Positions 1 through 5,674 of a DNA stretch of 13,545 bases are shown piece by piece. This DNA comes from Candidatus Nealsoniibacteriota bacterium (lineage in GTDB: Bacteria; Patescibacteriota; Minisyncoccia; Minisyncoccales; PWPS01): NCBI GenBank assembly GCA_003557065.1, contig PWPS01000036.1:1-13545 (forward strand), in the 5' to 3' direction. Below the pieces are notes generated by a model. That model worked only from the letters and a program-made list of their open reading frames with translations. It was not told the DNA's origin and made no database searches. Within the stretch, counting starts at the first letter, position 1. Each line of letters opens with the position of its first letter. Both the position numbers and the translations under genes were made by a program.

Positions 1-1
1 A

Positions 2-565
2 TTTAACATTTCAATTGTCGGGAGTAGTGATTCGGGGCAATCCGTTAGATTCGGAATCAGAAGTGATAAGGTTTGGGTGGAAGTTAAAGTTTCTGCCAGA
101 ATCGTTGATTTGCGTACCGGAAGTATAAAAACCGGATTATCCGTAACTCACGAAGAATCATTCCAGATATCCGTGGCAACCTTTAATGAGAGAAATATTT
201 TAACCGAAGACAAAGATTCGATTAAAGCTGCTATCGATCCGGCAATCGAAGAAATTACTTTTAGAGTTTTGCTAGAAATAGAAGAAATGATATCCGAGCA
301 TATTGAAGAGGGAGCTTCCATAGTCGAAATCAATCCCTTTGGAATCGAAAACTACGTAGTTGCGGAAGTAATTCAGGACTCCTCACGATTCAGGGATGGA
401 AGTCAAGTAACTATATATCGTGCCGGTTCGGTCGGTGGACGAATTCCGATCGGCCAAGGAAGCATAGTAGATAAGGACGGCCACTTCATTACCATCGAAG
501 TGGATCCACGTTCCCTGAAAACGGATTTGAAAATTGACGACATAATCAGAGTGGACTTTTTTTAA
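2..565 (+). CDS. CsgG-like / FlgT-C-like hypothetical protein, 5'-truncated by the window edge
   Basis: The reading frame is open from base 2 to the TAA at 563-565, so this is the C-terminal part (187 residues) of a longer protein. A GTG at 77 could be read as a start, but the frame and the protein pattern continue upstream of it. The visible part has two regions. The first contains alternating beta strands with the stretch VEVKVSARIVDLRTGSI, which resembles the conserved 'variable residues-R-lVD-TG-v' strand pattern of CsgG-type outer-membrane or periplasmic lipoproteins. The second (roughly the last 85 residues) has the pattern of a small beta domain: hydrophobic strand, 'dGsqVtIYRaG', 'GrIpIGqGsIvd', 'Itievd', similar to domains that follow CsgG-like or FlgT regions. 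The family call is from pattern memory only and is tentative; that it is a real gene is well supported by length and by the strong terminator right after it. Confidence 0.75.
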   Translation, partial: FNISIVGSSDSGQSVRFGIRSDKVWVEVKVSARIVDLRTGSIKTGLSVTHEESFQISVATFNERNILTEDKDSIKAAIDPAIEEITFRVLLEIEEMISEHIEEGASIVEINPFGIENYVVAEVIQDSSRFRDGSQVTIYRAGSVGGRIPIGQGSIVDKDGHFITIEVDPRSLKTDLKIDDIIRVDFF

Positions 566-582
566 AATGTGCTTACCATAAC

Positions 583-613
583 GAACCCACCCAAAGGTGG
601 GTTCTTTTTTTTT
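583..613 (+). terminator. Intrinsic terminator of the CsgG-like gene
   Basis: A perfect 9-bp stem (GAACCCACC / GGTGGGTTC, 583-591 with 596-604) closes a 4-nt CAAA loop and is followed directly by nine T (605-613). It starts 17 nt after the stop codon of the rightward gene. Confidence 0.93.
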
Positions 614-614
614 G

Positions 615-639
615 AAAAAAACTCCGCCTTTTGGCGGAG
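615..639 (-). terminator. Intrinsic terminator of the leftward 280-residue gene
   Basis: On the minus strand a 7-bp stem CTCCGCC / GGCGGAG with an AAAA loop (622-639) is followed by seven T (621-615). It begins 6 nt past the stop codon of the gene ending at 646. It sits 1 nt from the opposing terminator at 583-613, so the two convergent units are insulated by two separate hairpins. Confidence 0.9.
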
Positions 640-645
640 CTTCGT

Positions 646-1479
646 TCAACTTCGTCCTAAATGATTTAATCCCTCAAAATCATCCCTTTCCCGGACCACT
701 CTTTTTAGTTTTGATCTTGCGCCCCTTATTAATTTAACAACCCGGTCATAGTCATCTTTTTCCGATAACTCCTCCAATTTTAAAATATCTTTTGACAACA
801 CTCTGTCTCTATAGGGATTTACCGGAACAACCGATTTCAAGGCATATACAACTTTATTCGCCTTTTCTCCGGCTACTTCTTTCACTACTCGCTCAATCAT
901 TCGCTTTCGGTTTTCAAAACTGGTCATCTTTAGCTTGTTCTCACAAATGAGCAAAATGTCATGTGCATAAATTATCTTTCTTTCAGCATCCCTTTTTATT
1001 CTCAACATCTTTTTTATCTGATATATCGTTCCCTTGATTATCCCCTGAAGCTCCCCTACTCTTCTTATCACACTATCATGCGCTTCGGATAAAATATCCA
1101 TCTCTTTTCCGGTAAAACCGCTAAGAAGTAAAGCGAACTTACGTTTGTTGATATTTTTGGAATGAATAAAGCGTTCAACAATATCGGAAAAGTCAAAATC
1201 ACTTTGCGAATCCAGAGAATAGCTCATCCTTCTCAGTTCGGTCTGTAAAACATCCAGAACCTCTCTAATTTCACTCATTTCTCCAAAATTTACATAACTC
1301 TTACCATATATATCTGCAATCTCAACCAATAAGTTGTCCAGGATGTGATAATTTTGAGAAATCGCATCATCTATGGTTTCCAAAACAACTTTCTTTTTCT
1401 TACCGTTATCTTCCCGCATAAAAATAACCTGACCACACTCGTTGACAAAACAATTCTTCGTAATTTTCTTAACAATCAA
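646..1479 (-). CDS. Hypothetical basic, all-helical protein
   Basis: Not recognised. The product is about 277 residues, with no signal peptide or membrane segment. It is almost entirely predicted helix with many Lys/Arg/Glu, including heptad-like stretches in the middle third (around VIRRVGELQGIIKGTIYQIK) and a strongly basic C-terminus (LIRGARSKLKRVVRERDD). A soluble helical bundle, possibly nucleic-acid or membrane-surface binding, is all that can be inferred. The start is uncertain: two in-frame TTG codons lie at 1488 and 1479. The GGAG at 1492-1489 abuts the first but is 9 nt from the second, so 1479 is preferred; an ATG at 1420 is a third option. The gene lies downstream of the histidine kinase and might read through from it, but it has its own candidate promoter. 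It ends in TGA with an immediate terminator. Confidence 0.8.
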   Translation of the reverse strand: MIVKKITKNCFVNECGQVIFMREDNGKKKKVVLETIDDAISQNYHILDNLLVEIADIYGKSYVNFGEMSEIREVLDVLQTELRRMSYSLDSQSDFDFSDIVERFIHSKNINKRKFALLLSGFTGKEMDILSEAHDSVIRRVGELQGIIKGTIYQIKKMLRIKRDAERKIIYAHDILLICENKLKMTSFENRKRMIERVVKEVAGEKANKVVYALKSVVPVNPYRDRVLSKDILKLEELSEKDDYDRVVKLIRGARSKLKRVVRERDDFEGLNHLGRS

Positions 1480-1506
1480 TACAATCAACTCCTTTTTTAA
1501 AGTTCA

Positions 1507-1524
1507 AAACCCCTTATGGGGTTT
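1507..1524 (-). other. Hairpin between the kinase and the downstream gene (weak terminator or leader hairpin)
   Basis: Perfect 7-bp inverted repeat AAACCCC / GGGGTTT around a 4-nt loop, 31 nt after the histidine kinase stop. On the minus strand it is followed by only one further T before GAAC, so it is a poor intrinsic terminator. It may attenuate read-through from the kinase, or form the 5' end of the transcript from the candidate promoter at 1525-1552. Confidence 0.55.
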
Positions 1525-1552
1525 ATTTAATCACATATTCAGTTTTAGTCAA
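1525..1552 (-). promoter_or_regulatory. Candidate promoter of the 280-residue gene
   Basis: On the minus strand TTGACT (1552-1547), a 16-nt spacer and TTAAAT (1530-1525) resemble a sigma-70-type promoter. The -35 is good (5 of 6) and the -10 is mediocre (4 of 6). It starts just after the kinase stop codon. The predicted start would fall in the hairpin at 1507-1524. Confidence 0.4.
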
Positions 1553-1554
1553 GA

Positions 1555-3216
1555 TTACTGCTGCAGAGGCAACTCTATAAAAAATGTAGTACCCTTCCCT
1601 TTCCCTTCCGACTCTATCCAGATACTTCCGTTGTGCATATCTACGAATTTTTTAGCTATATAAAGTCCCAATCCCGCACCTTCGGCATGCATCAAGTCTC
1701 CCGCACTACCTCGAGAAAAACTTTGAAACATGTTATCTATATCCTTTTTTGTCATGCCTTCTCCCGTATCGGAAACCGAAACTAGCGCTGAATCTTTTCC
1801 CGATTTCATTTCCTGCTTTTTCAAAGTGATTGTTACCCCTCCCTCCTTTGTGTATTTGATCGCATTATCTATAAGATTGAGAATAACCTGCCTCATCCTT
1901 CCTTCATCAAAATCAACAAGCAGCTTTTCATGGATTTCTTTTTCCATTTTTAAATACAGTCCCTTACTTTCAGCGGCAATTCTTAACTCATCAATCATCC
2001 CCTCCAAAAAGGAGCCTATTTCAACCTTCTCGAATTCCATTTCTATCTTTCCGCTCTCTATTCGTGAAACACTGAGAAGATCATTAACTAAAGCGATAAG
2101 CCTCTCACTGCTATCCAAAACGTCACCGAGCTTACTTCGTACCGAATCGGAAATATCTCCATAACTACCATCTTCGATCATTGATAAATATCCTTTTATT
2201 GCCGTAAGTGGTGTTCTTAATTGATGAGATGCAATAGAGATAAATTCCGACTTTGCTTTGTCCAGCTTTTCTAATTTTTTATTCGCTTCTTTTAATTTTA
2301 TATTCATCTCTACCAACTCGTCACTTAGTTTTTCCAACTCTTCTCTTCTTTCGATTTCTCTAACCACACTTTTAACAAGCAATGTTCCAAATCCCAGAAA
2401 TGATACAAAAACCAACCCCTTCATTACTCTGATCCACAATATATCGGCAGTAAAAATTACCATATCAATCAGAAGTAGAATCGCTATCAAACCGATAGCC
2501 ATAGTAGACAAGACAACCTTCACCCCGAAAAGATTTTTTTTGGTTATCGCATACGCGATAAAGGACAGGAAAACAATCGTTGAATAATCTCCGAATGCAT
2601 ACAAATTAAATCTTTGAAAAAAAACAGGTAAAATTATATTAAATATTCCATTCACTATTAAAAAAAATGAAAATCCGATCAATAGATATCTTATTTTAGC
2701 TTTTTCCAATTCTTTCTTTTCGGTTTTTAATCTTTTAACCAGTGAACGAATTATTAGAAAACTGGCGATAAGAACTTGCCAAAAGAAAATCCATTCCAGA
2801 TTCCCGTATTCTATATGGATGACTCCTTGTCCGGTAAACCAAATCTTATCTATTACAAGATGAGTTAAAAAGATAAAAGGAATGTTCAGCAAACCCAAGG
2901 AAACGAAGATTTTTTCCGGTGTACTGATTTTTTTATTCGGATTAAAGAGATGTTCGACAAAAAGATAAATGAGTGCAAAAAAGAGAGGTGTTATGGACCA
3001 TGCCAATCTTATGAAAACAATACCTTGTTCCGGTGGGGTTGCACGAGCGAGAAAAGCAAAATTAACCCAGACCAACATCAGAGCAATCATCATGGTAAAC
3101 AGGTTAGCCAGCTTGGTATTGAGTTTTTTGGAATTAACAAGAAATACCAGCCATACACTCAGTGCATTTATCAAAACTACAGCTACTTGAATTACCGGAA
3201 ATGGTATTATGAACAT
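1555..3216 (-). CDS. Orphan membrane histidine kinase with N-terminal 7TM-type sensor region
   Basis: Sensor histidine kinase of 553 residues acting in the cytoplasmic membrane: it would autophosphorylate on His and pass phosphate to an Asp on a response regulator. About seven hydrophobic segments fill residues 1-225 (HisKA_7TM-like), two more lie at about 233-257 and 264-282, and a charged coiled-coil linker follows at about 286-325. The H-box is SHQLRTPLTAIKGY with the phospho-acceptor at His331. The ATPase domain has an N-box near 439-455 (RMRQVILNLIDNAIKYT), G1 at 483-487 (DTGEG), an F-box at about 497-500 and G2 at 513-517 (GAGLG), so all catalytic motifs are intact. It starts 8 nt after the preceding helical-protein gene with no clear Shine-Dalgarno, so translation is probably coupled. 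No response regulator is in the window. The ligand is unknown. Confidence 0.95.
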   Translation of the reverse strand: MFIIPFPVIQVAVVLINALSVWLVFLVNSKKLNTKLANLFTMMIALMLVWVNFAFLARATPPEQGIVFIRLAWSITPLFFALIYLFVEHLFNPNKKISTPEKIFVSLGLLNIPFIFLTHLVIDKIWFTGQGVIHIEYGNLEWIFFWQVLIASFLIIRSLVKRLKTEKKELEKAKIRYLLIGFSFFLIVNGIFNIILPVFFQRFNLYAFGDYSTIVFLSFIAYAITKKNLFGVKVVLSTMAIGLIAILLLIDMVIFTADILWIRVMKGLVFVSFLGFGTLLVKSVVREIERREELEKLSDELVEMNIKLKEANKKLEKLDKAKSEFISIASHQLRTPLTAIKGYLSMIEDGSYGDISDSVRSKLGDVLDSSERLIALVNDLLSVSRIESGKIEMEFEKVEIGSFLEGMIDELRIAAESKGLYLKMEKEIHEKLLVDFDEGRMRQVILNLIDNAIKYTKEGGVTITLKKQEMKSGKDSALVSVSDTGEGMTKKDIDNMFQSFSRGSAGDLMHAEGAGLGLYIAKKFVDMHNGSIWIESEGKGKGTTFFIELPLQQ

Positions 3217-3224
3217 GTGTTAAA

Positions 3225-4070
3225 TTAAAGCGATTTTGCAAGTTCGCTGATTTCTTTTTTTTGCTCTTCGATCATATTCATAAAATTCAGAGCAACCTCA
3301 TCTTCGGATTCCACGGTCATCTCGGTGAATAAGGATAAAATATCATCAATATAATCAATAAAATTGAAGTTCTTATCTTTCACTACGGTAACGACAGTCT
3401 CCATTTGGTTCTTGAGATCGTAAGGGATATCGATAATATCTTTTTTTAAAATATTCATTGCTCTAAACAATCTTGCGTTTTTTCTGATCGCATCCCCGTC
3501 CCCGCCATAATTTATAAGAGCAATTTCAACGAAAATATCCACATCCATTCCTCTGCACATCAATAGATCAACTGAACTTTTTGATATTTCATGCAAATCA
3601 TCATTTATTCTTATTTTTTCCTGATAAACTTTCTCGGAGAGCGCTAGCGTTATAAGTTTATTGAAGTATGTGCCCACGCCATCTCTGATTTCCAACGGGA
3701 GTTTTTTGTGATTATAATTGGCAAAATTTCTTAAAAACTCGATAACATAAGCTGTCTTTTTCTCTTCCGGCAAATATTCATCCAGAAGATCATCCAAAAT
3801 ATTTATCATAACATCCAAAGAGAGAGATGTTGTTAAGTATTCATCCGGAAATTCTTCCTTGAATCCCGCCCTGGTGAAGATTGTCCTACAATATTTTCTT
3901 CCCGTTTTCCAGCTATTCGTTATGGTGTTAGAGGATCCGGAAAAGAGGTCTTTAAAGTCATTCCTGTCGGGAGATTTCATTTTTAACGATGCGAGTATCT
4001 CTTCAATTTCTTTCAAATTTTCTTCAACTTCCCTATTGTAGGAATCTATTACTTCTTTTATTTCGTTCAT
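3225..4070 (-). CDS. All-helical protein with isoprenoid-synthase-like aspartate motifs, partner gene of the kinase
   Basis: Soluble helical protein of 281 residues; no signal peptide or TM segment. Two aspartate-rich motifs stand out. The first is ILDDLLDEYL at 91-100, matching the DDxxD layout of class I isoprenoid synthases. The second is NILKKDIIDIPYDL at about 206-219 with Asp211, Asp214 and Asp218, spaced much like the second motif of squalene/phytoene synthase-type enzymes. Both lie in amphipathic helices about 115 residues apart, which fits that fold. The similarity is read by eye and could be convergence of acidic helices, so no enzyme is named. The gene is first in a unit with the histidine kinase (8-nt gap), so a role in its signal pathway, or in making or sensing a lipid, is a reasonable guess. 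A good promoter lies upstream, but no Shine-Dalgarno is visible before ATG 4070. Confidence 0.85.
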   Translation of the reverse strand: MNEIKEVIDSYNREVEENLKEIEEILASLKMKSPDRNDFKDLFSGSSNTITNSWKTGRKYCRTIFTRAGFKEEFPDEYLTTSLSLDVMINILDDLLDEYLPEEKKTAYVIEFLRNFANYNHKKLPLEIRDGVGTYFNKLITLALSEKVYQEKIRINDDLHEISKSSVDLLMCRGMDVDIFVEIALINYGGDGDAIRKNARLFRAMNILKKDIIDIPYDLKNQMETVVTVVKDKNFNFIDYIDDILSLFTEMTVESEDEVALNFMNMIEEQKKEISELAKSL

Positions 4071-4099
4071 AAGTTGGATAATTTTAATTGACTTTTTTG

Positions 4100-4128
4100 A
4101 TTATAGTAAAAAAGAATCGTTTAAGCAA
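4100..4128 (-). promoter_or_regulatory. Leftward promoter of the helical protein/kinase unit
   Basis: On the minus strand TTGCTT (4128-4123), a 17-nt spacer and a perfect TATAAT (4105-4100). The expected start near 4093 gives a leader of about 20 nt. Its -35 is 4 bp from the -35 of the rightward promoter at 4133-4161. Confidence 0.7.
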
Positions 4129-4132
4129 AAGG

Positions 4133-4161
4133 TTGTTTAAAATAATAAATAGATATATGAT
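4133..4161 (+). promoter_or_regulatory. Rightward promoter of the 95-residue small protein
   Basis: TTGTTT (4133-4138), a 17-nt spacer and TATGAT (4156-4161, 5 of 6 to consensus). The expected start is near 4168, immediately before the 16-nt palindrome at 4171-4186. It is back to back with the leftward promoter at 4100-4128. Confidence 0.7.
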
Positions 4162-4170
4162 GAAGACAAG

Positions 4171-4186
4171 TACCTTTTAAAAGGTA
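4171..4186. promoter_or_regulatory. Perfect 16-nt palindrome at the predicted transcription start
   Basis: TACCTTTTAAAAGGTA is a perfect palindrome from about +3 to +18 of the small-protein transcript, 9 nt before its Shine-Dalgarno. It could be a repressor operator or a 5'-end RNA hairpin. A shorter outer pair, GAAGA (4162-4166) and TCTTC (4191-4195), extends the dyad in the DNA. Confidence 0.5.
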
Positions 4187-4211
4187 AATATCTTCAAGGA
4201 GGTGTTTCAAA

Positions 4212-4499
4212 ATGGGCTCAATTTTTCCCAGCGTATCCGATATTGAGAAGATGGGAGAAAGGATAGAAAAAACTTTATCAAAAGAGAAGTTGTCCAAAAT
4301 AGATAAACTGATCATTGATTATCTTTTGGATCTGATCGATTTCAGAATATCGATAATGGAAGAATCGAATCTGAATAATTACGAAGAATCTTTTGTGAGA
4401 AAAAAAAGAAGACGCCCTATTGAAGTACTTCAGCGAAGAAGATATAATAGCTATAAACCTAAGCATAGTTTATCAGAATCCCGCAAGAAAAATAGTTAG
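4212..4499 (+). CDS. Small hypothetical protein with basic C-terminal tail
   Basis: Not recognised; 95 residues. Residues about 8-55 form predicted amphipathic helix (DKLIIDYLLDLIDFRISIMEE). Residues 63 to the end are strongly basic and probably disordered, with the cluster KKRRRPIEVLQRRR at 64-77. It is cytosolic, with no signal or TM segment. The helix-plus-basic-tail layout would suit binding to RNA, DNA or the ribosome, but that is inference. The ATG at 4212 is supported by a strong AAGGAGGTG at 4196-4204 with 9-nt spacing, in contrast to the weak sites of neighbouring large genes. The gene is monocistronic: its own promoter and palindrome lie upstream and a terminator lies 60 nt downstream. 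It is divergent from the helical protein/kinase unit. Confidence 0.82.
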   Translation: MGSIFPSVSDIEKMGERIEKTLSKEKLSKIDKLIIDYLLDLIDFRISIMEESNLNNYEESFVRKKRRRPIEVLQRRRYNSYKPKHSLSESRKKNS

Positions 4500-4540
4500 A
4501 GATACAGAAAATTTGAAAAAAATGAAAAGTCGAATGACAG

Positions 4541-4557
4541 CTTGAAGATACTTCAAG
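4541..4557 (+). repeat. Short inverted repeat in the small-protein 3' UTR
   Basis: CTTGAAG / CTTCAAG (7 bp, 3-nt ATA loop) lies 2 nt upstream of the terminator hairpin and would form a second stem in the 3' UTR. Confidence 0.5.
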
Positions 4558-4558
4558 T

Positions 4559-4589
4559 AAAGGATCTCAAACAGAGGTCCTTTCTTCTT
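4559..4589 (+). terminator. Terminator of the 95-residue gene
   Basis: A 10-bp stem AAAGGATCTC / GAGGTCCTTT (one T-G wobble) with a 5-nt AAACA loop (4559-4583) is followed by the pyrimidine-rich CTTCTT. The U-tract is interrupted by C. Its last bases overlap the -35 of the perR promoter. Confidence 0.75.
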
Positions 4590-4616
4590 GACTGGATAAT
4601 TTTCTTCTGATAAAAT
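4588..4616 (+). promoter_or_regulatory. Promoter of the perR-like/rubrerythrin operon
   Basis: TTGACT (4588-4593), a 17-nt spacer and TAAAAT (4611-4616), giving an expected start near 4623. The leader to ATG 4640 is only about 17 nt and has no Shine-Dalgarno. Confidence 0.72.
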
Positions 4617-4621
4617 CTTAA

Positions 4622-4636
4622 TAGTAATGATTGTTA
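4622..4636. promoter_or_regulatory. Candidate Fur/PerR operator on the transcription start
   Basis: TAGTAATGATTGTTA has the 7-1-7 dyad layout of Fur-family boxes. It matches 11 of 15 positions of TGATAATGATTATCA and 10 of the 14 fixed positions of the PerR box TTATAATNATTATAA. It covers about +1 to +14 of the perR-like transcript, where binding would block initiation, so negative autoregulation is inferred. Confidence 0.6.
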
Positions 4637-4639
4637 ATT

Positions 4640-5032
4640 ATGGGAAAAGAAAGAGCTACAAAACAAAAAAAAGTGGTTGAGGAATATCTTTCTTCCGCTT
4701 GTTGTCACCCTTCCGCCGATACGGTATATGAAAACGTCAAGAAGAAATTACCCAGCATTTCAAAGGCTACCGTTTACAGAATCTTGAGAAATCTTCATAA
4801 AAAAGGAGAAATACAAGAGATACCTACGGAACGATCTCGCTGGGACTACAATGAAAAACCTCATCCCCACTTTAAGTGTGATCACTGTAATGCCATTTTT
4901 GATATAGAAGAACCGATAGACATACCGGAAAGAAGAAGCTTGGATATCGGTGAAGTAGAATATTATAGAATAGTTTTTTGTGGAGTTTGTAATAAATGTA
5001 TAAAAAAAGGTCGTGAAAAAAATAGTAATTAA
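4640..5032 (+). CDS. perR: Fur-family metalloregulator, PerR-type peroxide sensor
   Basis: DNA-binding repressor of 130 residues. The winged-helix part (about 1-65) has the family signature HPSADTVYENV...SKATVYRILRNLHKKGEI. The five ligands of the PerR regulatory metal site can all be placed: His23, Asp69 (RWDYN), His75 and His77 (PHPHF) and Asp88 (FDI). The D-6-H-2-H-11-D spacing equals that of B. subtilis PerR (85, 91, 93, 104). Asp rather than Glu at the second ligand favours a peroxide-sensing PerR over an iron-sensing Fur. A structural zinc site is formed by Cys80/Cys83 and by two of Cys114, Cys117 and Cys120. The protein is slightly shorter than usual at its N-terminus. ATG 4640 is preferred over an in-frame TTG at 4631, which lies inside the operator. 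The gene is co-transcribed with rubrerythrin 11 nt downstream, a logical target. Zur or Fur function cannot be fully excluded. Confidence 0.9.
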   Translation: MGKERATKQKKVVEEYLSSACCHPSADTVYENVKKKLPSISKATVYRILRNLHKKGEIQEIPTERSRWDYNEKPHPHFKCDHCNAIFDIEEPIDIPERRSLDIGEVEYYRIVFCGVCNKCIKKGREKNSN

Positions 5033-5043
5033 AATGAAAAGGT

Positions 5044-5631
5044 ATGAAAAAAACAATTAAAAATTTAGCATTTGCTTTTATAGGCGAGAGTCAAGCTAGA
5101 AATCGTTATAGTTTCTACGCGTCACAAGCAAAAAAAGAAGGTTATATTCAAATTAAAAACGTATTTGAAGAGACAGCGAGTCATGAAAATCAGCACGCCA
5201 AATGGTTGATGAGAATGATTAATCAGTTAAAGCAAGAATCAAGTGAAGCAATGGAAGAGATCATGGTTCCCGAAGCCGGCGTTCCAACCGTTACGGGAAC
5301 AACGGAAGAAAATTTAAAATCAGCAATTGAGGGCGAAAATCATGAACACACGGAAATGTATCCCGAGTTCGCCGAAATTGCAAAAGAAGAAGGTTATCCT
5401 CAGATTGCAGCTAGACTTAAGGCTATAGCTGAATCCGAAGAACATCACGAAGAGAGGTATCAAAAGATTCTGGAACAACTTGAGCAAGGAACATTATTTA
5501 AAAAAGAGAGTGAAGTGGAGTGGTATTGTTTAGAGTGTGGAAGAGTACATATAGGCACCACCCCTCCCGATATTTGTCCATCATGCGATCATCCGAAAGG
5601 ATTCTACCAGCTCAAATGTGAAGAGTTTTAA
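5044..5631 (+). CDS. rbr: Rubrerythrin (diiron peroxidase with C-terminal rubredoxin domain)
   Basis: Cytosolic peroxide scavenger of 195 residues that reduces hydrogen peroxide to water with electrons from NAD(P)H-linked donors through its rubredoxin iron. The ferritin-like four-helix domain (about 1-145) shows the diiron ligands in their usual places: Glu15 (GES), Glu48 and His51 (ENQH), Glu98/Glu101 (GENHE) and the EEHHE segment at 132-136. The rubredoxin domain (about 158-190) has CLEC at 162-165 and CPSC at 178-181 binding one iron. Length and domain order match classical rubrerythrin, with no missing ligands. It follows the PerR-type gene by 11 nt with a weak AAAAGG Shine-Dalgarno, so the two form an operon. 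Its presence suggests an anaerobic or microaerophilic life exposed to occasional oxygen. Confidence 0.97.
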   Translation: MKKTIKNLAFAFIGESQARNRYSFYASQAKKEGYIQIKNVFEETASHENQHAKWLMRMINQLKQESSEAMEEIMVPEAGVPTVTGTTEENLKSAIEGENHEHTEMYPEFAEIAKEEGYPQIAARLKAIAESEEHHEERYQKILEQLEQGTLFKKESEVEWYCLECGRVHIGTTPPDICPSCDHPKGFYQLKCEEF

Positions 5632-5638
5632 TTTAAAC

Positions 5639-5674
5639 AAAAACACCGACTACTTTTTCAGTCGGTGTTTTTTT
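5639..5674. terminator. Bidirectional terminator between rubrerythrin and the 7-TM gene
   Basis: Stem CACCGACT / AGTCGGTG (8 bp, 5644-5651 with 5660-5667) extended by A-T pairs, with an 8-nt loop. Seven T follow on the plus strand (5668-5674) and five on the minus strand (5643-5639). It starts 8 nt after the rubrerythrin stop. The TAA of the leftward gene (5675-5673) lies in its T-tract, so one hairpin serves both genes. Confidence 0.93.

Noticed and set aside
77..79. GTG as start codon of the first gene
   Set aside because: The frame is open upstream to the window edge and the protein pattern continues through it, so the gene is 5'-truncated rather than starting here.
383..649. 88-codon leftward open frame overlapping the end of the first gene
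   Set aside because: It crosses both terminators and is antisense to a well-supported coding region; the sequence shows no family features.
1730..2587. Rightward open frames opposite the histidine kinase (144 and 109 codons)
   Set aside because: They are Ser/Phe/Ile-rich shadows of the kinase gene, which has intact motifs across the same bases, and have no ribosome sites.
4631..4633. TTG start for the PerR-type gene
   Set aside because: It lies inside the putative operator and adds only three residues; the ATG at 4640 fits the family N-terminus better.
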